A DNA stretch of 64,000 nucleotides from Chelonoidis abingdonii (taxonomy: Eukaryota; Chordata; Testudines; Testudinidae): assembly GCF_003597395.2 (NCBI RefSeq), contig NC_133769.1:176976541-177040540 (forward strand). The letters are read 5' to 3'. Within the stretch, counting starts at the first letter, position 1. The number at the start of each line of letters is the position of its first letter. The notes below the pieces were generated by a model. That model saw only the letters and a program-made list of their open reading frames with translations. It ran no database searches and was not told where the DNA came from. Shown here one piece after another: positions 12,111 through 23,640 of this stretch. The position numbers were made by a program, and so were the translations under genes.

Positions 12111-14586
12111 AGTCTAGTTTTAGATGTCACAAAAGACTGGGCTACCCTCTTTTCTTTTTGGAGATTATTCCAGAGCCAAACAGGAAGTTTTTGCTGATAT
12201 TTAGCCTAAATTTTACTTCTCATTACTTTTCACTGTCCTATATAATTCTTCTCCCTGTTATCTTCACCAGTCTTAGCAAGACAGGAGATAATATAATATA
12301 GGACCACAGTTTATATTGGTGGTTAGCACAATCTATGCAACGTGGTAGATTAACTTTTTGCTTTATATTTCAGAGGTAGTGACTCACAATTATACTCAGA
12401 AGTTGTTGAAATGTATATTAAATGTTTTCAACATTATTCTAGAGTAACAGTTACTACTTTTCTATGTAAAGGAAGATGTCTGAGCTAAATCATTTCACAT
12501 TCAAAAAAATCAATGTTAAAAATGAAATGCTAATCACATAAAAACCATGGGGACAGATTTTTCTCTATTACAGCATGTAAATCGGGAACAATTCCATTTG
12601 CATCAGTGGAGTTACTCCAGATTTACATCAGCTCAACTCAAAAGAATTGGGCCTATGATATCAATAAAAGTACTTGGTTCCGGCTGTTTAAGTAGCCAAT
12701 TTAAAAGAGAGTTAACTTGGTATGCTCTACTCAATTCAGAGTTCTCTTCTGTGTGTTTATGAACCATCAGAAAGTAGCCAGCTTAGCTTTAATTATGTCT
12801 TGTTGATAGATAATATTGTAGCACTAGGGAGCTTCTCCATAGCTTAGCAGATAGGAATAGTCTCTCTGGCAAAGGAAAACAAGAATGTATTCATAAATCT
12901 GCAGTGCTGAAAAAGTAAAAAGGTTATATTGGTGTGGATGTTTAAAGATAGACAACTAATGATCTCAAAAGCAGCCCAGTCATTCTCACATATCCTCCTA
13001 CCTTGAAAGCCTAGAATTATTAAAAGGGAGTGAAATTAGGTCTATATTACAGAATGTCTTTGAAGCAGTATAACATTTTTCAAAAAGGCAGGCATAGAAA
13101 TGCACACTGTATATAGAGCAGCTAAAATTCTTTGTCACAGCTGTAGAGTAATGTGATCCTGAAAACTGGTACAGTAATAGAGGTGGGTTCAAAATCCTCA
13201 ATCCAACCACCCATGAACATTGTGGGGATTCAGAAATCAGACAAGCATCTACAGATGCACAAATGAAACAAGTTACACTTGCCATAGGCACCAATCGAAT
13301 ATTCTGACTTTTGTGCATTTCTCACTTACTTTTGTGGTATTTTGTAATTTGTTTGCATTGATACCTATTTAAATATTAAGAGTATACATGGAATTGTGCC
13401 CTCACATTAAAACTATGATGCTTTTGTAAGTCAAACTACAGTACCTGCTATATCACAACCACTATTTTGGATTTCTTGCTCTGAAGAGTGAATCTTCATT
13501 GTTATATTGAAAGTTTGGTTTTAGTTTTAAATGCTTGCTTAAGTTTAAAATGTCTCCTGATTGAGGTTGAAATAAAGAAACTGAAAACTTGTTATGCCCT
13601 GCCATGTGGGAATGCATCAGTTTATATACACAGCATTATTATAATTACATGAATTGATATTGCTAGTAGGCTAATGTAAGTTACAAGGTTCCCATCTGTT
13701 TGTCACAGCAATTTAGAGAACTGTCGGCTATTTGGCTTGGAGCATTTTTAAAAGTTACTTGAGCTATCATTTTTTGTTATCTTCCTTCTAGGATTTTTCA
13801 TTTGCAATTTGAAAACTTTATTAACCAGTGACCTATTTTCCATCTTTACCTAGAAGTGCTATGTCCATAAAGCACAATATTATGTGGGTTTTGTCTCAGG
13901 TGTGCTGCTGAAAAGATAAACCAAAAACGGTTAGGAAAGTGTTAAAAGTAGACAGGGAAATTTTTGAGTCATAACATTAAGATTTTTTTTTTCTGAATTG
14001 TATCAGACTTCCCAAAAAACTCTACATTGTGATGAAATGTGGCATAAAGATATTACAAGGGGACTGGTTTCCCTTTGAGGAAGTTGGGGTAAAATAAACT
14101 GGGTTCATTATCAGAAGTTAGCTTCAATTGCAGCTATGGAACAGCCACCACCATGTTGTAATAAAGTAACTTAAGTATTACTGTCTGTCTTGCTAAAAAC
14201 TAATTTGATCCCTCCAGTGCTTTCATGAAACTTTGGTTTAAGTACTCATGGTTCTGAACTCAGAATTTATTCCAAAATAATGAGTTTCACACTCTCAGTA
14301 CTAGGTTCAAAATGTCCATGCATGTATCTTCTTTTTGGTGGTTCTCTGGAAATTTAAGAGTTCACAAGTGCTTTATAAGCAACTCCTCTGTCAGCTTTCC
14401 TTCTCTTCAGTATTAAACTATCCTTCTGTCTCATTTTTGCAGTCAAGCAGTGCATATGTATAAAAATGTAGTGCTCACACCTGAAAACTCTTATTCATTC
14501 TTGTTCTCCCACAGGAGTCAGTTGAGTTGTTCACCAGAGTAAGTGTTGGTAGGATTGCACCCGAATACCAGTGAGGGGCTGGGGAG

Positions 14587-15649
14587 CAGGGCCGGCTTTA
14601 GTAAGTGCGGTGCCCAATTTGAACATTTTCAGCGGGACCCCGGCAGGAATGACTTAAAAAAAAAACCCTTTCATTTCTTCCATGTATAATTTACTTTCCA
14701 TAACTATATAAATAATAACAAAATTATATATTATGTACATTGCATAATGTATGCGGATGCATGTTAACCCCACCTAAAGTTCTTGACGCCCTCCCCCCCG
14801 GGACCCCTGCCCCATCCACCCCCCTTCCCTGTCACCTGACTGCCCCCTGCCGCCCCATCCAACCCCTCCTCTCATTCTGGGACCCCTGCTCATCCAACCA
14901 CACCCTTCTCTCTGTCCCTGATACCCCTGAACCCTTGCCCTTGACTGCCCCGCACTGCCCCAATCCAACCCTTGCCCTCCTGACTGCCACCCGGGACCTC
15001 TTACCCCATTCAATCCCCTGTTCCCTGCCCTGACTGCTCCGACTCCTATCACCCCTCACACACCCCAAACTCCCCCTGCCCTCTCAACACGCTCCCTGCT
15101 CCTGCCCCTTACTGTGCTGCCTGGAGCTGCCCTAGTACTGCTCTGGGTCTGGCCGGACCGCTCAGCCGGGACCAGGCCCAGGCTGTGGGCGCCAGGCTGG
15201 GCGAGCCACGGCCCCGAGCTGGGCAGGGCCGGAGCCGCTCAGCCGGTACAGGACTGAAGCCGGCAACATGGGGCCCGAGCCAGGTTGGCCGGCGGATCGC
15301 TCGCCGGACGGCACGCGGGCCCGAGCCAGCTCTGCGTCCAAGCCCAGGAGACTGGACTTGGGCATTGGGGTGTAGCCTGCGGGGAGCGAGCAGGACCTGG
15401 CGAACGGGCGTGGTCAGCTGAGGGCACTCGTCGCGGGTGGCCTGGATGCTCTCTCTGACCTCCTCGCGTCCCACTCGCCCCAGCTTTACTGCCCCTGCTG
15501 TTTTCCAGGCTCCCACGAACATCTGATTCACGAGGAGAAGGGGTAGAGCATTCAGGGAGGAGAGGGAAGTGAGCTGGGGCCGGGGTGGGTGTAGACAACT
15601 GCGAGGCCCGATTCAGAGGAATCGGTTGAATCGGCCTAAAGCCGGCCTG
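14587..15649. mobile_element. Non-autonomous hAT-like element with GC-rich core
   Basis: Terminal inverted repeats: CAGGGCCGGCTTTAG at 14587-14601 and CTAAAGCCGGCCTG at 15636-15649. The flanking 8-mers are CTGGGGAG (14579-14586) and CTGGGGGT (15650-15657), 6 of 8 identical, consistent with a decayed 8-bp hAT duplication. The first 170 bases are AT-rich. From about 14770 to 15560 the core is strongly GC-rich, with C-rich low-complexity sequence and many CpGs. The open frames in the core (both strands, up to 140 codons) have no recognisable domain; they are Pro/Gly/Arg-rich products of base composition, and I do not call them genes. Confidence 0.6.
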
Positions 15650-15778
15650 CTGGGGGTGAGGGAAGAACAGATCTGTGCAATATTAATTTAACAAAGCACA
15701 TGATTGCATTAAAACTCTTTATGACTTTATATTGTATCCAAGATAAAGATGAGACAGGAGAACCCAGCTACAGAGTAC

Positions 15779-15950
15779 ATGAAATCATAGGTTGGAAGGG
15801 ACCTCAGGAGATCATCCAGTCCAACCCCCTGTCAAGCAGGACAAATCCCCAACAGTTTTTTTTTTTTTTTTACCCAGATCCCTCAGTGCCCTCAAAGATT
15901 GAACTCACAACCCTGGGTTTAACAGGGCAAAAGACACCATAGTGTTTCCT
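15779..15950 (-). mobile_element. tRNA-derived SINE (reverse), CR1-like tail
   Basis: Reverse-strand copy. The CR1-like 3' tail is the cluster ggttggaagggacctcagga, gatcatccagtccaaccccc. The body includes cagatccctcagtgccctca. The B-box region (gattgaactcacaaccctgg, complementary to a tRNA T-arm) is at 15898-15917. A run of about 18 T lies inside near 15856. The same elements occur on the + strand at 36253-36460. The A-box part is decayed. Confidence 0.65.
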
Positions 15951-17288
15951 ACTGCCTATTGGACTCCATGTTAGGTCATGTGAACTTGTCAGTGCTCCTA
16001 TTTCATAGAGTCACAGGACTGGAAGGGACCTTGAGAGGTTATCTAATGTATCCCTTGCACTCATGGCAGGACTAAGTATTATCTAGACCATTCTGACAGG
16101 TGTTTGTCTAACCGGCTGCTTAAAAATCTCCAATGAATGGAGATTCCACAGCCTCCCTAGGCAAATTATCTGGTGCTTAACCATCCTGACAAATTAGAAA
16201 GTTTTCCTAAGGTCCACCTAAACCTCCTTGCTGCAATTTAAGCCATTGCTTCTTGTTCTATCCTCAGAGGTTAAGTGCAATGTGATTCATAGTGGTTCAT
16301 AAGCAAGACGTGAGAAGTAATTCTTCCCCCTGTTCCATGCTGATCAGGCCTCAACTGGAATAAGTGTCCAGTTCGGGTATCATTTCAGGAAGGATTGTGA
16401 CAAATTGGAGAAAGTCCGGAGAAGACATTTTTCTCCTCCTCCTCCTGTAACAATCTTTATGTACTTGAAAACTGTTGAAAACCATCATGTTCCTCTCTGT
16501 CTTCTCTTTTCCAGACTGTACAAACCCAGTTTTTCAATCTTCCCCATCTGGGTCATGTTTTCTACCTTAATCATTTTTTTCTTCTCTCTCGGACTTCTCC
16601 ATTTGTCCACTTCCTTCCTGAAATGTGGTACCCAGAACTGGACACAATATCCAGTTGAGCTGATCAGCATGAATAGAGTGAAGAATTACTTCTCATGTCT
16701 TGTCTACAACAACTCGCTAATACATGCAGAATGATGTTTGCTTTTTTGCAACATGTTACACTGTAGACTCGTATTTAGCTTGTGGTCCCTATGCCCCAGA
16801 TCCCCTTTCCACAGTACTTATTCTAAGCATCATTTCCCATTTATATGTGTGCAACTGATGTTCCTTTCTAAATGGAGTATCTTTGCATTGTCCTTCTTGA
16901 ATTCATCCTGTTTACTTCAGACCGTTTCTCCATTTGTCGCAGATCATTTTGAATTTAAATCCTATCTTCCAAGCACTTGCAAACCCTCCCAACTTGGTAT
17001 ATCCGCAAACTTTATGACTGTATTCTCTATACCATTTATCTAAACCATTGATGAAGATATGAACAGAAATGGAGCCAGAACTGATCCTGCGGGACCCATC
17101 TCATTATGCCCTTCCACGCATAACTATGAATCACTCATACCTACCTCTGGGAACGGTTTTCCAACCACTTATGCACCCACTTATAGTAGCTCCATCTAGG
17201 TCATTCCCTAGTTGTTTATTATAAGGTATGTGAGACAGATGTAAAAAGCCTTACAAAGTAAACATATACCATGTCTTACAGTTTCCCC

Positions 17289-18231
17289 TGTCATAACAGA
17301 TAGCTAAGAGTTTGTCTCTTTCACCTGTAAAGGGTTACAAGCAGTGAACTGGAACACATGACCAGAGGACCAATCAGGAGACAAGATACTTTCAAATCTG
17401 GGTGGAGGGAAGTTTTGTGTTCTTGTTCTCTGTCCGTGTCTCTCTGGGGTCTGAGAGGGACTAGACGTAAGCAGATTCCTCCAATCTTTCTAAAAAAATC
17501 TCTTCTGTTCTAATCCTATATAGTATGGATAAGCGCGCTTAGTCTTTTTAATGTTTTTCTTTATTTGCAAATGTGTTTCTGAAGTAGTTAAATTTGTATG
17601 CAGGGGAGAGGTTTTCTTTCTTGAGTTCTATAAGCTGAAGACCCGTATATTCCATCTTGAATTTATAGTGATTATCTTACTCTTCTTTTTTATTAAAACT
17701 TTTTCTTTTAAAAGGCCTAATTGATTTTTCCCGTCTAAGCAAAGAACTGATCTGTACCTCACCAGGGAATTGGTGGGGAGAAGGGAGAAGGAGGAGTGGG
17801 GGAGGAAAGGTGAATTTCCTCTGTGTTTTAGATTCACGGAGGTTGAATCTGTCTGTCTCTCCAGAATAACCCAGGGAGGAAAAGCCTGGGAGGTGGGGAG
17901 AAGGGGGAGAAAAAAACTGATTTCTCTGTGTTGTGATTCAAGGAGTTTGAATCACGGTGATCTCCTGGTGTATCCAGGGCGGGAAAGATCTGGGAGGAAG
18001 AAAGGAGGGGGAAGGGAAATGGTTTATTCTCCTTTGTTGTGAGATTCAAGGAATATGGGTCTTGGGGTCCCCAGGGAAGGTTTTTGGGGGCACCAGAGTG
18101 CCCCAAAACACTATATTTTTGGGTGGTGGCAGCTTATCAGATCTAAGCTGGTAATTAAGCTTAGAGAAATTCATGCTGGTACCCCATTTTTTGGACTCTA
18201 AGGTTCAGATTGGGGAAATTATACCATGACA
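17289..18231 (+). mobile_element. Solo LTR of an endogenous retrovirus
   Basis: Starts TGTCATAACAG and ends ATACCATGACA, the TG...CA form of LTRs. Flanks are tcccc (17284-17288) and ccccc (18232-18236), an approximate 5-bp duplication. Body features shared with the other two LTRs here include cctgtaaagggttac, a gaccagaggaccaatcag block and a 3' ggtggtggcagc with ctaagctggtaa. Internally there are gattcaagga-type repeats (about 17830-18060). No internal viral genes or second LTR adjoin it, so it is a recombined solo LTR. It inserted into the CR1 reverse-transcriptase region. Confidence 0.85.
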
Positions 18232-18278
18232 CCCCCCTATCCACAAGGCTTGTTACCCTGTCAAAGAAAGAGATCAGG

Positions 18279-18578
18279 TTAGTTTGACCTATTTGTTCTT
18301 GACAAATACATGCGACTGTTACTTATCACCTTATTATTTTCTAGATGTTTGCAAATTGATTGCTTAATTATTTCCTCCATTATCTTTCTGGGCACAGAAG
18401 TTAAACTGACTTGTCTGTAATTCCCTGGATTGTCCTTTTTCCCCTTTTTATAGATGGGCACTATATTTTCCTTTTTCCAGTCTTCTGGAATCTCTCCTGT
18501 CTTCCATGACTTTTCAGAGATAATCGCTAATGGCTCAGATATCTCCTCAGTCAGCTCCTTGAGTATTCTAGGATGCAT
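18279..18578 (-). pseudogene. CR1 reverse transcriptase, N-terminal fragment
   Basis: Minus-strand frame of 99 codons: MHPRILKELTEEISEPLAII, then SEKSWKTGEIPEDWKKENIV, PIYKKGKKDNPGNYRQVSLT and SVPRKIMEEII. This is the opening block of the CR1 reverse transcriptase domain (LHPRVLKELA...SW.TG.VP.DW..A...P.FKKG.K.DPGNYRPVSLT in the family). The catalytic YxDD motif would lie further downstream and is not present as an open frame. The LTR insertion just after this segment cuts the domain. Confidence 0.85.
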
Positions 18579-20344
18579 TTCATCAGGCCCTGGTGACTTG
18601 AAGACATCTAACTAATTTTTAACGTGTTCTTTCCCTATTTTAGCCTCTGAGCCTGCCTCATTTTCATTGGCATTCACTATGTTAGACATCCAGTCACCAC
18701 CAACCTTCTTGGTGAAAACCGAAACAAAGAAATCATTAAGCACCTCTGCCATTTTCATATTTTCTGTTATTGTTTTTCCCCTTCATTGAGTAACTGGCCT
18801 GCCTTGTCAGTGGTCTTTCTTTTGCTTCTAATGTAGTTGTATTTATATATTTATGCAGTACTATCTCATATTAGGAATTCAGTGTTCCAAGGAAAGCAGC
18901 ACTGCAGTTCCCCTATGAAGAGTAGGAAATTGTTAACTAATTCATTTGATTGCTATAAGGGTTTTATGGTGGTGGTCCCTTATTTCTAGCCAGAAGAAAA
19001 ATGTGTGTGTGTGAACGTGTGTGTGCATTTTAAAAAGGGAAATTGGAGGGAGTCAAGGGACTATGAAGCTGGTCTCCAGCAGAAGGAGCTCACTCCATTT
19101 TAAGAGTTATGTTTGGCAAATTAGTGGATTTCTGTATGTGTTAGGAGTTTGCTCTAATGCACATTCAGTTGAAGAATTTCAGCTACATACCTTTTTGTCC
19201 ATAGGTTTAGATTTTTTGAAGAGGGGCTAATTTCATGTGATTGGTGTTATTGAAACTCAATACATTTTCTATGATCTTAAACTAAAGGTTCCCAATTTTG
19301 ATATTTATAATGGACTCCCCAAATTCTTCAGTTCTTTCTCTCTTCCCTATATCTATGAGTCTATAATTCACAACTTCTGTGCTTCAACTTTACTGTACCA
19401 CTGTTCCGAAATAAAATAAATGGAGAGGAAAGAAAGAGAACTCACAATTGCCTATCTATTTGCTTTTTTATTACATTAGGGAATGGTCAGTGTACTGTAG
19501 TACATTAATCCCCCTCTTAAAATGATCTCTACATCCACCTCCTGTATCTGGTAATTAATTTTTTCTTATTCAATTTTCACAAATAGAACAATGAAATGCA
19601 AACAACTATCATACAATAAAGGAATAAAACATCAGAAAAGTAAGTCAGGCAGCTTTGCAAACAAATGAAAATGGAAAGTTTACCCCAAGATCTCACAGTA
19701 AGGAGTAAATTGAATAAAATATTGATTTTTGCATCTTAATTTCTGAAGTGATAAAACCTTTTAGGTGAGAATGTTGACAAAGTATGCTGTAGGACATATA
19801 GACTTTATCCACAGGACATTACATATGTAAAGTTAACTATCCTTATGTTCAGAATTCATTGAAATGAACAGCAACTCTGGTCAGCCCTCTGCTGTTAAAT
19901 AATCTTATCTGATATTCTGCTAGTAAAACAACCGAGGTGATAGGTTGTTTTCAACAGAATTCTTCTTTCTACTGTTTGACGATATATGTGAACTCTTCAT
20001 AGGATAGTATTCAAATTAATAATGCAAAATGTAACATAGGTGACTCTTCCACCAAGGATAGTACAGTTCTGAGCTGTAGTTTATCTTTTCTACACTACAA
20101 GCCTGGTGACATGTCTCTGAGGGCTCACAAATTCTGTAGTCCCTGGTTCCTTACTGATAAATTTTAGAACCCATGTCCGAGGTGATTTGTAGGTAAAAAA
20201 GTACCATGTGAGTAAAGATTGATTTGTGGTCTTTGTAACCGAGGCAATGCTAATTTGAAACCAGGAATGGCACCTAAAGCCATACTGGGGTTCTGCCGTT
20301 GTAGCAGGCTGCTGTTTAGGCTTCATGGTGTCACTTATGGTTGG

Positions 20345-20880
20345 TTCGGCTGAATCAATGTTGCCAACTCTCATGAATTTTATCAGCAAATAGTCCTGTG
20401 GCACCTTATAGACTAACAGATGTATCAGAGCATAAGCTTTCGTGGGTGAATACCCATCCACCGAAGTGGGTATTCACCCACAAAAGCTCATGCTCCAATA
20501 CATATTAGTCTATAAGGTGCCACAGGACTCTTTGCTGCTTTTACAGATCCAAACTAACATTGCTACCCCTCTGATACATGATTTTTATCGTGACTCTCAT
20601 GATAATTGGTGTTATGCTTAAAATCACAGCTCCTGCAGTCTTGTAAGTGTGATAATCTGAGCTTTCAGTTAAAGAAAAATATTTTTAGCCCTCATGGGTG
20701 TAGAAAAAAGCATGAAAACAGGACCTCCAGGCTTTAAAAACTGTAAGGCAAACAAACAAACCTCAAATGATTTTTGTTTGATTTTGTTTTTTAATCTCAG
20801 ATTTTTCTAAACCGTTCTCATGATTTGGGGTGCTTGATTCAGATGTTGAGATTGGCAATATTGCTAACATCTCTGACTTT
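20345..20880. repeat. Old CTCATGA-type repeat carrying a foldback insert
   Basis: Sequence with repeated ctctcatgaattt / ctctcatgataatt / gttctcatgatttgggg motifs, ending gagattggcaatattgc. A relative occurs at about 44885-45170 (tctcatgattttaagccaat, ctcatgatgggggggg). The inverted repeat at 20385-20578 is inserted in it with an 11-bp duplication. Class unknown. Confidence 0.4.
20385..20578. mobile_element. Foldback repeat with 11-bp target duplication
   Basis: Left arm (20385-20460) reads gtcctgtggcaccttataga, ctaacag and then aagctttcgtgggtgaatac. Right arm (20461-20545) is the reverse complement: gggtattcacccacaaaagc, then agtctataaggtgccacagg. Only the right arm continues into an extra segment (acagatccaaactaacattg, ctacccctctgataca). 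Flanks are TGAATTTTATC (20374-20384) and TGATTTTTATC (20579-20589), 10 of 11 identical. The arms could fold into a hairpin of more than 70 bp. The structure fits either a foldback transposon or an inversion made during retroposition. Confidence 0.7.
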
Positions 20881-21594
20881 TTGGCCTGCCAAACTTAAGA
20901 GCAGTCTTTAAAATGTTGATTCAAAAGTTTTCTTTAGTAAATATTTTAAATTAGAAAAGACACATGACTAGAATATTTTATGGGTGTTGGAGACGAGGGA
21001 TTTAATATGCAGACTAGCCTAGCATTTTCAAGACACATTCCCCAACCCCTTTACTGTATTCTGATTCCAGATTTTCCATAACCGATTTATTCCTCCCAGT
21101 GTGCTCACCTTGTCAATGTGATTTATAATATCTTATCTAATGTCCTTATACCCTGTTTTCTTCTTGGCCCTCCATATTATTTAACCTTTAATAACACATG
21201 CTCTCTCATTTTGTCCACATCATTCATTGTGCTGGTGATATTTCAAGCACCTTTGGAGTCACCCTGTCCCCTACTCTCTCCATTTTATGTTCTCCTGTTC
21301 ATGGCTCACCTCACTTCATCTCAGCCTTTCCTGGTACATAATCCAATTAAAGTGATGTTTGGCTGGGTTCTGACCTCTTGTATTTTCTTTAGATTGGTTA
21401 TCCATTCTACCCCTTTCCTGTTGACAGCTTTGCTTACCTATGGAAAGAGTGATGAACTGACTGACAATCAAAATATAAAAGTACTGAATGGCCAAAGTGG
21501 TAAAGCACACTTCAATATTTCAGGTACCTAAATGGTTATAGCTCAGATTAGTGACTGATATTAGAACAAAACCAAACAAAAATAAAAAAATACA

Positions 21595-22590
21595 TGTGTG
21601 GTGGCTTTTACCCTCAAACTTTGCTGGTCTCTTCTCCTGAAGCGACACAAAAGACAATTTCAGCTTCTCCTGACTTCCTGCTTTCTCCTGGTAGACTTTC
21701 TAACTAGCTCAAGACTCTTCCGTCTTTCAAGTACCTTTGCTTCCTGTGAGCATGTTTACAATTCTGGTAGTGTTAACTACACCTCTGCCCCCTCCAGGGT
21801 CTCCTCCAGGGTACCCCTTTAGGTCTCTGGCTTCTAGCCATTACCTGTCTGTGAACAAGGACCCAAATCTCTATCCCTCCAGACCAAAAATTTGGGCTTT
21901 CAGTTCCCCTGCAATTGACTGTGAGTATCCCAGCAAGTCTGACATTAGTCTAACACCTGCAGTTTGCACTCTCTCCAGGGACAGTGACCGTAGTACCCAG
22001 TGACCAGCAGCTTTCACGAAACCTAGTACATTTATTTTAGGACAAATCATCACAGAGAAAACCTGTCATAAACCAATAAACAGTCTCCCTGCATGCTAAA
22101 CTTACCACGTGTCAGCCATCTTCCAAATGGAGACCCAGGAAGGGTCCAGTTCTTCACATCCTTCCAGCAGGGTTGAGCCCTTTTGGTTACATTCTCAGGT
22201 CAATTTTTGGATCAAAATGAGAGTCCCCTCCAACAGTTCAGGCTGGCCCTTGATATCACAAGATCTTTGTTTATCTCCTGGCCCTCTTGAACTGGGCTGA
22301 ACCAGCATATGGAATTCATCCCAAGGGGAGGTTCTTCTCTGGAGTTGTTTCCCTCTCTCGAGATCTGTGGTAATTACTCCTCACTTGTTTTAGTTCCTTG
22401 TGGAAGCTTGGTAACTTTCTGTGAAGCTAGTATACAATCCGTAGTGCCCAAAGTTACATATAATATTCATAGATACACAAGTTTGTTACTAATCCCAGTG
22501 CCTATGACATCTGGCACATCCCAGTATAACAGCCTTTTGAAAATTCCATGCTCCCAAGGTGTCACAACTGTCACAAGTATGTGCTGTATT
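21595..22590. repeat. Possible LTR-like or other repeat, unclassified
   Basis: A 1-kb block richer in C and T than its surroundings. It reads like a turtle interspersed repeat I have seen in fragments (tccttccagcagggttgagc, ccttttggttacattctcag and agtcccctccaacagttcag). I cannot define termini or a duplication, and its frames (up to 97 codons) show no known domain. It may be a reverse-oriented LTR. Confidence 0.3.
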
Positions 22591-22913
22591 TTAAGGCTAT
22601 GAAAATGTTAACTAATTAAATTCACATCACCCTTTTGAGGTAGCTGAGTAGCATTATCTCCAATTTACATATGAGGAAACTGAAGAAGACATGTGAGGTT
22701 GCCCTTTCCCATGCCCACAGAGATGTGATTAATAGGCATTCCTTGTTCCCAAGATTTAAGTCATTCCTTTAGATACTGCTGCTTCTCTCAACAACCATGT
22801 CTACATGTATCCATTAGGTTGATACACTCAGGAAAGAAGAAAATATTAGATTGCTCTTTTACACTTTTCTGTGTTCATCATTCATTGATTTTAAATAAAC
22901 ATTGATATACTAT

Positions 22914-23640
22914 AAGTGGCAGAACCCTGTAATGTTATTCTTTACTATAACATATGTGATATAGCATGGCCAGAGGGCAGCAGGAGAGTGATAGGTGGGA
23001 GATGTAAGCCCCAGGATGATGAGAGCTTTATTCCCTGTAGAGGGAAGAGAGGCTGCTACAGATTAATTAGAGCACCTGAAGCCAGTCACCTGATTAAAAA
23101 AAAAAAACCTGCTTCAATCAGACAGTTGGAGGAGTTGAAGCAGAGTGGTTTGGTGTAGGAGCAGAGAACAGTTTGGAGGAGAGCAGTTTGAAGGAGTTGA
23201 AGCAGAGTGCTTTGGAGCTGAACCGGAGAGCAATTTGGAGGAGAGCAGTTTGGAGACGTGCTGTGGCGGGCCAGAAGACCAAGACCCTAGGTAAAGGGAA
23301 ACCCGGCTTGTGCAGAGCAGAGGGACTCTACAGACACAAGGGGGTGGGAGAAACTTGGTCCAAGTGGAGACAGGGCAGGAAGCCCCACAAGCTGAAGGAC
23401 CAGAGAGGGAAGTAGCCTAGGGGAAGGAATCGCTAGTTCAAGTGGTTTACCGCTATCCCTAGGGCCTCTGGGCTGGGACCCAGAGAGAGGGCGGGCCCCT
23501 CCCTCTCCACTCCCCTTTTCTGGGATACTAGTGGGACAGTTGATACCACAGTTCAGGGGTGAGAAACGATGCCCTGAACCCCCACAAGAGGAGAAAGTGT
23601 AGGACCCATCATAATAGTGCTGGCAATTTGCCATACATAG
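22914..23640 (+). repeat. GA-rich repeat, probable retroelement LTR/leader
   Basis: Begins gtggcagaaccctgtaatgt and contains a series of degenerate units built on GAGCAGTTTGGAGGAG / GTTGAAGCAGAGTGGTTTGG (about 23120-23265). It then runs into a G-rich segment with gggcgggcccctccctctcc and the end block ggggtgagaaacgatgccct, gaacccc. I recognise this order as a common turtle repeat, possibly Gypsy-type. The two frames through it (80 codons each) are translations of the repeat units. No protein domain. Confidence 0.45.

Larger units (their letters stand above)
15995..18840 (-). mobile_element. CR1 LINE copy, split by a solo LTR
   Basis: Minus-strand CR1 running from about 18840 (5' side) to 15995 (3' end, catagagtcacaggactgga, agggacc). 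It is interrupted at 17289-18231 by an inserted LTR. The 3' portion holds the typical reverse-complement pol strings such as gtacccagaactggacacaa, tatccag and agccagaactgatcctgcgg, gacccat. Without the LTR about 1.9 kb remain. Stops and indels are frequent. It is an old 5'-truncated copy. Confidence 0.85.

Noticed and set aside
14740..15598. Several long frames on both strands (92 to 140 codons)
   Set aside because: They overlap on both strands inside a GC-rich transposon core and give Pro/Gly/Arg-rich sequences without domains. Stop codons are rare simply because of base composition.
22914..23415. Two 80-codon frames as genes
   Set aside because: They translate a degenerate GAGCAGTTTGGAG-type repeat and carry no domain.
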